From Rhodocyclaceae bacterium (GTDB taxonomy: Bacteria; Pseudomonadota; Gammaproteobacteria; Burkholderiales; Rhodocyclaceae), in the NCBI GenBank assembly GCA_028713915.1, contig JAQTNK010000002.1, positions 102,899 through 166,898 of the forward strand: DNA of 64,000 nt, in the 5' to 3' direction. The number at the start of each line of letters is the position of its first letter. The stretch's first letter is position 1. This document shows, piece by piece, positions 59,821 through 64,000 of the stretch. The translations under genes were made by a program, and so were the position numbers. The notes beneath the pieces are model-generated. The model had not been told where the DNA came from and did no database searches. It saw only the letters and a list, made by a program, of their open reading frames with translations.

Positions 59821-60249
59821 GTGAACAGACAATCCGGCTTCACATTGATCGAGCTGATGATCGCGGTCGTCATCGTCAGCATACTTTCCGTGATCGCGCT
59901 GCCCGCCTACAACGACTACATCAAGCGCAGCAAGATTCCGGACGCGACGTCGAACCTCGCCGGCAAGCGCGTCCAGCAGGAGCAGTTCTTCCAGGACAAT
60001 CGCACCTACGTGAACGGCACCGGCTGCAATGGCGGGGCGACGGATACGACCACCAGCCAGTACTTCAATTTCTCCTGCACGGGCGTCACGACCACCACCT
60101 ACACCTTGACGGCGACCGGCAAGGCGTCGATGGCCGGCTTCACGTTCACGGTGGATCAGAGCAACGCGAAGGCGACCACGGCGGTGCCGGCGGGCTGGGG
60201 AACGGCGCCGATTTCGTGCTGGGTCACGAACAAGGGGGGCGCGTGCTGA
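59821..60249 (+). CDS. pilE: type IV (minor) pilin PilE
   Basis: A 142-residue pilin. The prepilin site is SG|FTLIELMIAVVIVSILSV with Glu at +5, followed by the hydrophobic helix, then ALPAYNDYIKRSKIPDATSNLAGKR in the alpha-beta loop region. Two C-terminal Cys (ISCWVTNKGGAC) may form the D-region disulfide. The GTG at 59821 gives a short leader (MNRQSG); an upstream frame to 59740 gives an implausible leader. Position after ispH and before fimT/pilV/pilW/pilX/pilY1 supports the minor-pilin PilE role. Confidence 0.88.
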   Translation: MNRQSGFTLIELMIAVVIVSILSVIALPAYNDYIKRSKIPDATSNLAGKRVQQEQFFQDNRTYVNGTGCNGGATDTTTSQYFNFSCTGVTTTTYTLTATGKASMAGFTFTVDQSNAKATTAVPAGWGTAPISCWVTNKGGAC

Positions 60250-60779
60250 GACGCCGCGCCGCGCAGCGGGGCGTGACCCTGGTCGAGTTGGTCATCGGCC
60301 TCGCCATCGTCGGTTTCGTGATGCTCATGGGGCTGCCGAGCTTCGCCACGTGGCTGCAGAATTCCCAGATTCGCACCGCCGCGGAAGCGATCCAGAACGG
60401 GCTCCAGTTGGCGCGCACCGAGGCGGTTCGGCAGAATACGACGGTGCAGTTCGCGCTCGGCACCGGCGCGGGGTGGACGGTGGGCTGCGTGAACGCCTCG
60501 GCAAGCTGTCCCGCCGCGATCCAGTCGCGCATCGCCGCCGAAGGCACGAGCAATGCGGTGGTGACGCCGACGGCGGGGCAGACGACCATCGTCTTCAACG
60601 GCATGGGGCGCGTCACGCCGGTGCCGGCCGGCACGATCGACATCGACATTTCCAATCCGACCGGCGGGGCCTGCGCCGCGGCGGGGCCGATGCGCTGCCT
60701 GCGCGTCGCCGTTTCCGCCGGCGGCCAGATCCGCATGTGCGATCCGGTGCTGGCGAGCACCGACCCGCGCGGATGCTGA
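60243..60779 (+). CDS. fimT: FimT/FimU (GspH-type) minor pseudopilin
   Basis: A 178-residue pseudopilin with prepilin site RG|VTLVELVIGLAIVGFVMLM (Glu+5), then FATWLQNSQIRTAAEAIQNGLQLARTEAVR, the hallmark of GspH/FimT proteins. It starts at a GTG overlapping the end of pilE. GspH/FimU proteins join the pilus-tip priming complex; FimT of some bacteria binds DNA during uptake. Paired Cys (CVNASASC, GGAC...MRC) suggest disulfides. Confidence 0.87.
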   Translation: MLRRRAAQRGVTLVELVIGLAIVGFVMLMGLPSFATWLQNSQIRTAAEAIQNGLQLARTEAVRQNTTVQFALGTGAGWTVGCVNASASCPAAIQSRIAAEGTSNAVVTPTAGQTTIVFNGMGRVTPVPAGTIDIDISNPTGGACAAAGPMRCLRVAVSAGGQIRMCDPVLASTDPRGC

Positions 60780-60791
60780 CGTGGTGACGAC

Positions 60792-61217
60792 GTGACCCGC
60801 GCCGCGCGCCCAGGCCATCAATCCGGCTCGATGCTGCTGGAAGGGCTGATCGCCGTCCTCATCTTTTCGCTCGGCATCCTCGCCATCGTCGGCATGCAGG
60901 CGGCGGCCGTCAAGGCCTCGAGCGATGCCAAGTATCGCAGCGACGCCGGGCTGTTGGCCAACCAGCTGATCGGCACCATGTGGGTGAGCGACCGCACGAC
61001 GCCCACGCTGCAAGCCAACTTCAACGCCCCGAACGGCGCCAGCTACCTGACCTGGAGCGCCGAGGTGCAGAACACGCTGCCCGGCGCCGCCGCGAACCTG
61101 CCCAACGTGGTGGTGGACAATGCCGGCGTCGTCACCGTGACGATCTACTGGCTCGCGCCGAACGAGCCGGCCGGGGCGACGCCGCACCACTTCGTCGCCA
61201 TCGCGCAAGTGAAATAG
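60792..61217 (+). CDS. pilV: type IV pilus minor pilin PilV
   Basis: A 141-residue minor pilin. Leader MTRAARPGHQSG precedes SMLLEGLIAVLIFSLGILAI: position +1 is Ser rather than the usual Phe/Met, and Glu+5 is kept. This is followed by MQAAAVKASSDAKYRSDAGLLANQLIGTMW, typical for PilV. Start GTG at 60792. Works with PilW, PilX and PilY1 in the priming complex at the pilus tip. Confidence 0.87.
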   Translation: MTRAARPGHQSGSMLLEGLIAVLIFSLGILAIVGMQAAAVKASSDAKYRSDAGLLANQLIGTMWVSDRTTPTLQANFNAPNGASYLTWSAEVQNTLPGAAANLPNVVVDNAGVVTVTIYWLAPNEPAGATPHHFVAIAQVK

Positions 61218-61228
61218 GAGAGGACGAA

Positions 61229-62323
61229 GTGTTCCAAGTGGCCCAGCGCCTGCGTCAGCGCCAGTCGGGTTTCAGCCTGGTGGAAATCATGGTGGCCGCG
61301 GTGATCGGCATGTTCGGCGTCATCGTCATGATGCAGGTGTTCGCCCTGTCGGAGGAGCGCAAGCGCACCACCACCGGCGGCGGCGACGCCATGACGGAGG
61401 GCGTGACGGCGCTGTATGCCTTGCAGCGCGACATCCGCCAGAGCGGCTATGGCATCGCCGACGTCAAGGTGCTCGGCTGCAGCGTGCAGCTGCGCACGGG
61501 CGTCACGCTCAGCGCCATGGCGCCCGTGACGATCTATCCGTCGGGCATGGCGAATCCGCTGATCCCGGCCGGGGATGCGAATACCGATACGCTGCTGGTG
61601 GTCTATGGCAACACCAACGGCTCGCCGCAGGGCGACGGCATCACCTCGCAGCCGCTGCAAACCCAGTACGCCGTGCAGACGTCTACCGCCTTCATTGCCA
61701 ACGACGTGGTCGTCGCCGCGCCGTCGACGCGGGCCGGCCTCTGCGCTCTCACGCTCGACCGCGTCGCCGGCGTCGTCAATCCCAACGTCAACGTCGGCAC
61801 CGGAGTGTCGGGCATGAGCAACGGCACGCTGTTCAATCTCGGCCAGGCGCCGACCGTCGTCGCCTACGCCATCCGCAACGGCAACCTGACGATGTGCGAC
61901 TACACGGCCAACGATTGCAGCGCTGCCGCCAACGCCGCGCCGTTGAATCCGGCGGTCTGGGTGCCGATCGCCAACAACATCGTCAGCCTGCGGGCGCAGT
62001 ACGGACGCGACACGACGGCGCCGTCGATGGACGGGATCATGGACGTCTTCGACCAGACGACGCCGACGACGGCGTGCGGCTGGGCGCGGGCTTCGGCCGT
62101 GCGGCTGGTCCTGGTCGCGCGCAACGCCCAGTTCGAAAAGACCGCCGTCACGACGGCGGCGCCGGTGTGGGACGGCAGCGCCGCCGACAACCCTCCGGGA
62201 AGCACGGCCGCGGCCATCGATCTGTCGGCAAACGCGACGTGGCAGAACTATCGCTACAAGGTGTTCCAGACCGTGGTGCCGCTGCGGAACATCGCGTGGC
62301 TGGGCGCGGTGTCGGGATGCTGA
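61229..62323 (+). CDS. pilW: type IV pilus assembly protein PilW
   Basis: A 364-residue minor pilin of the PilW family. Prepilin site SG|FSLVEIMVAAVIGMFGVIVM with Glu+5; EERKRTTTGGGDAMTEGVTALYALQRDIRQSGYG is diagnostic. The large C-terminal domain has several Cys (CALTLD, NLTMCDYTANDC). It begins at GTG with a good GGAGAGG ribosome-binding site. The stop overlaps pilX. Confidence 0.9.
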   Translation: MFQVAQRLRQRQSGFSLVEIMVAAVIGMFGVIVMMQVFALSEERKRTTTGGGDAMTEGVTALYALQRDIRQSGYGIADVKVLGCSVQLRTGVTLSAMAPVTIYPSGMANPLIPAGDANTDTLLVVYGNTNGSPQGDGITSQPLQTQYAVQTSTAFIANDVVVAAPSTRAGLCALTLDRVAGVVNPNVNVGTGVSGMSNGTLFNLGQAPTVVAYAIRNGNLTMCDYTANDCSAAANAAPLNPAVWVPIANNIVSLRAQYGRDTTAPSMDGIMDVFDQTTPTTACGWARASAVRLVLVARNAQFEKTAVTTAAPVWDGSAADNPPGSTAAAIDLSANATWQNYRYKVFQTVVPLRNIAWLGAVSGC

Positions 62324-62928
62324 TCGTGCGCCCCGGCCGCGCTTCCCGTCGTGCGCCGCGCCGCCAGGCGGGCGTGGTGCTGATGGTGGCGCTGATCGTG
62401 CTGATCGCCATGACGCTGGCCGGTCTCGCGCTCGTGCGCTCGGTCGACACCGCGAACCTGATCGCCGGCAACCTGGCTTTCCAGCAGGCGGCGACGCATT
62501 CCGGCGATGCCGGCGCGGAAACCGCCATCACCTGGTTGCAGACCAACAATTCGGGCGCCACGCTGTGGACCAGCAACCTGCCGCAAGGCTACGCCGCCAA
62601 CCGCCAGGATCCGGCCGTGGGCCAAAGCTGGGACGCCTTCTGGACCAATGTCCTGGTGCCTGCCGGCCAGGTGGTTACGCTGCCGGCGGACGCTTCCGGC
62701 AATACCGTCTCCTATACGATCCAGCGCCTGTGCAACGCCGCCGGCGATCCCGTCAGCGTCGGCGTCGATTGCGCCGTGTCGCAGAGCGCCGGCAGTTCGG
62801 CGGGCAGCAGCAAGGGCGCCGGCTTCATCGCCCTGCAATACAACTCGCAAGTCTATTACCGGATCACGACGCGCGTCGTCGGGCCGCGCAACACCGTGGG
62901 TTTCATCCAGGCCATCGTGGCCATGTAA
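62317..62928 (+). CDS. pilX: type IV pilus assembly protein PilX
   Basis: A 203-residue GspK-like minor pilin: basic leader RRAPRRQAG followed by VVLMVALIVLIAMTLAGLALV, without Glu at +5, as is usual in this family. Then the SVDTANLIAGNLAFQQAATHSGDAGAETAI helix. The ATG overlaps the pilW stop. PilX is thought to cap the minor-pilin complex and connect it to PilY1, encoded 24 nt downstream. Confidence 0.88.
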   Translation: MLIVRPGRASRRAPRRQAGVVLMVALIVLIAMTLAGLALVRSVDTANLIAGNLAFQQAATHSGDAGAETAITWLQTNNSGATLWTSNLPQGYAANRQDPAVGQSWDAFWTNVLVPAGQVVTLPADASGNTVSYTIQRLCNAAGDPVSVGVDCAVSQSAGSSAGSSKGAGFIALQYNSQVYYRITTRVVGPRNTVGFIQAIVAM

Positions 62929-62952
62929 CTCCTCCGGAACCTGGAGACCGTC

Positions 62953-64000
62953 ATGAACAGCGGACTATTCAAGAGCCTCAATTGCGGCATCGCCTTGTTC
63001 GTCGCCGCCGCGAGCGCCCTGGGCGCGACGGATCTCGCGACGTCGCCGCTGGTGACGTCCTCGACCTCGTCGGTCCTGCCCAACATCCTCTACGTGCTCG
63101 ACGATTCCGGCAGCATGGACTGGGATTTCCTGCCGGACTGGGCTTGCGCCACCTATTCCGTGAATAACAGTTCCTGCAGCAGCACGGGCGAAGATCCGTC
63201 CTCGGCGCGGCTCGAGTACCTGTTCCGGAACAACACCTACAACGGCGTCTACTACAACCCGGCGATCACCTACCTGGCGCCGACTTTCTACAGCTCCGGC
63301 GGCGCGCTCGACACCACCACTTATCCGAGCCTCACGGGGCAATCCGCCACCACCGGCGGCGACGCCAGCGCGACCAGCGCTGCGCCGAACTGGAATGCCG
63401 TCAAGAACGACGGCTACGGCGTTCAGTTCTCGGGCACCACCAATCTCACCGCCGCCAACAAATATTTCTACACGTTCGTCGCCGGCGAATGGTGCAACAC
63501 CCCGACTCTGGCCGCGTGCCAGTCGACGAAGTCGGGCGCCTACGTCTATCCGGCGACGCTGCGCTGGTGCAACAGTTCGACGAACAGCACCGCCGCCAGC
63601 CCCGCCGCCAAGTCCTGCCAGGCCGCCTTCAATTCGGCGGGCGGCTACGGCTTCACTTGGGCGCGTGCGCCGGCGCCGAACGTCGCCTCCATTTCGATCG
63701 GCGGCACGCTGAGTTCCACGTCCGTGTCGAGCATCAAGGTCAACAGCAAGGAAATCCTTGCCGCCGCCACGACGGCCAGTTCGAGCGCCAGCACGGTGGC
63801 CGCCGCCATCGCCTCGAACATCAACAAATGCACGGTCGCCGCCACGGGAAATTGCCAGGCGAGCGGCTACACGGCCTACAGTTCCGGCAGCACGGTGACG
63901 ATTGCGGCGCCGCTGCCGGCGAACATCACCTACACGCCGGTGATTACCTCCACGGCCGGCGCCATGACGCTGACGCCGAGCGCCTTTGCCGTCGGCAATG
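62953..64000 (+). CDS. pilY1: PilY1-type tip adhesin, N-terminal part (runs off window)
   Basis: 349 codons are visible and the frame is still open at the window end. An N-terminal signal (about 1-25, ending SALGATD) precedes a von Willebrand A-type start, VLPNILYVLDDSGSMDWDF, with the MIDAS motif DDSGS. The rest is Ser/Thr/Ala-rich with several Cys pairs, as in PilY1 N-terminal regions. PilY1 proteins sit at the pilus tip, bind calcium, and take part in adhesion and mechanosensing. ATG at 62953 has GGAG 7 nt upstream. The C-terminal beta-propeller is outside the window. Confidence 0.88.
   Translation, partial: MNSGLFKSLNCGIALFVAAASALGATDLATSPLVTSSTSSVLPNILYVLDDSGSMDWDFLPDWACATYSVNNSSCSSTGEDPSSARLEYLFRNNTYNGVYYNPAITYLAPTFYSSGGALDTTTYPSLTGQSATTGGDASATSAAPNWNAVKNDGYGVQFSGTTNLTAANKYFYTFVAGEWCNTPTLAACQSTKSGAYVYPATLRWCNSSTNSTAASPAAKSCQAAFNSAGGYGFTWARAPAPNVASISIGGTLSSTSVSSIKVNSKEILAAATTASSSASTVAAAIASNINKCTVAATGNCQASGYTAYSSGSTVTIAAPLPANITYTPVITSTAGAMTLTPSAFAVGN

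Overview
The window is a dense, GC-rich (about two thirds G+C by eye) chromosomal segment. It very probably comes from a betaproteobacterium, perhaps of the Rhodocyclales or a neighbouring order. The gene orders support this: a complete division and cell-wall (dcw) cluster followed by lpxC, a DUF721 gene, an M23 peptidase and secA; xseB-ispA-dxs-folE2 divergent from a Rieske oxygenase; and ribF-ileS-lspA-fkpB-ispH followed by type IV pilus genes. The genus is inference only. I saw no rRNA, tRNA, prophage, insertion sequence or CRISPR array.

Layout. 1-8905: a glycan-modification region with the end of a TPR protein, a family 25 glycosyltransferase, a 2068-residue fusion (glycosyltransferase, TPR-sulfotransferase, TPR-glycosyltransferase, TPR-sulfotransferase), a lipoprotein hydrolase and an APS kinase that could supply PAPS to the sulfotransferases. 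8892-13837: rfaE2, dolP, gmhA, an exported HIRAN protein and yraN on the minus strand, then rsmI, pyrC and a lipoprotein gene on the plus strand. 13847-15357: a DHH phosphoesterase and a large rnpB. 15564-33484: Pmra promoter with MraZ operators, then mraZ-rsmH-ftsL-ftsI-murE-murF-mraY-murD-ftsW-murG-murC-murB-ddl-ftsQ-ftsA-ftsZ. 33643-40664: lpxC, a small membrane protein, a dciA-like gene, an M23 peptidase, secA, mtnA and a class II aldolase.

40699-43968 is a three-gene minus-strand signalling operon: a PhnD-type binding protein, a membrane histidine kinase and a REC/HD-GYP regulator. 44117-47959 is xseB-ispA-dxs-folE2 (isoprenoid precursors plus GTP cyclohydrolase IB), opposite an orphan Rieske oxygenase. 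49382-53421 holds a SpoIIAA-like protein, a sulfurtransferase, queG, tsaE and amiC. 53507-59069 is ribF-ileS-lspA-fkpB-ispH. A TonB-like gene then precedes pilE, fimT/U, pilV, pilW, pilX and the start of pilY1, which runs off the window.

The least ordinary signals are small palindromic elements. One family of about 75-80 bp hairpins sits at exactly the four widest gene junctions of the otherwise tightly coupled dcw cluster (murF/mraY, mraY/murD, murC/murB, ftsA/ftsZ). Two unrelated palindromes lie in frame inside coding sequences (mtnA and queG) and seem to add a loop of about 30 residues to each enzyme. Other points of interest are the sulfotransferase megagene, an enlarged domain in RNase P RNA, a probable DHAP-shunt gene pair (mtnA plus aldolase), and the periplasmic-binding-protein / kinase / HD-GYP operon.
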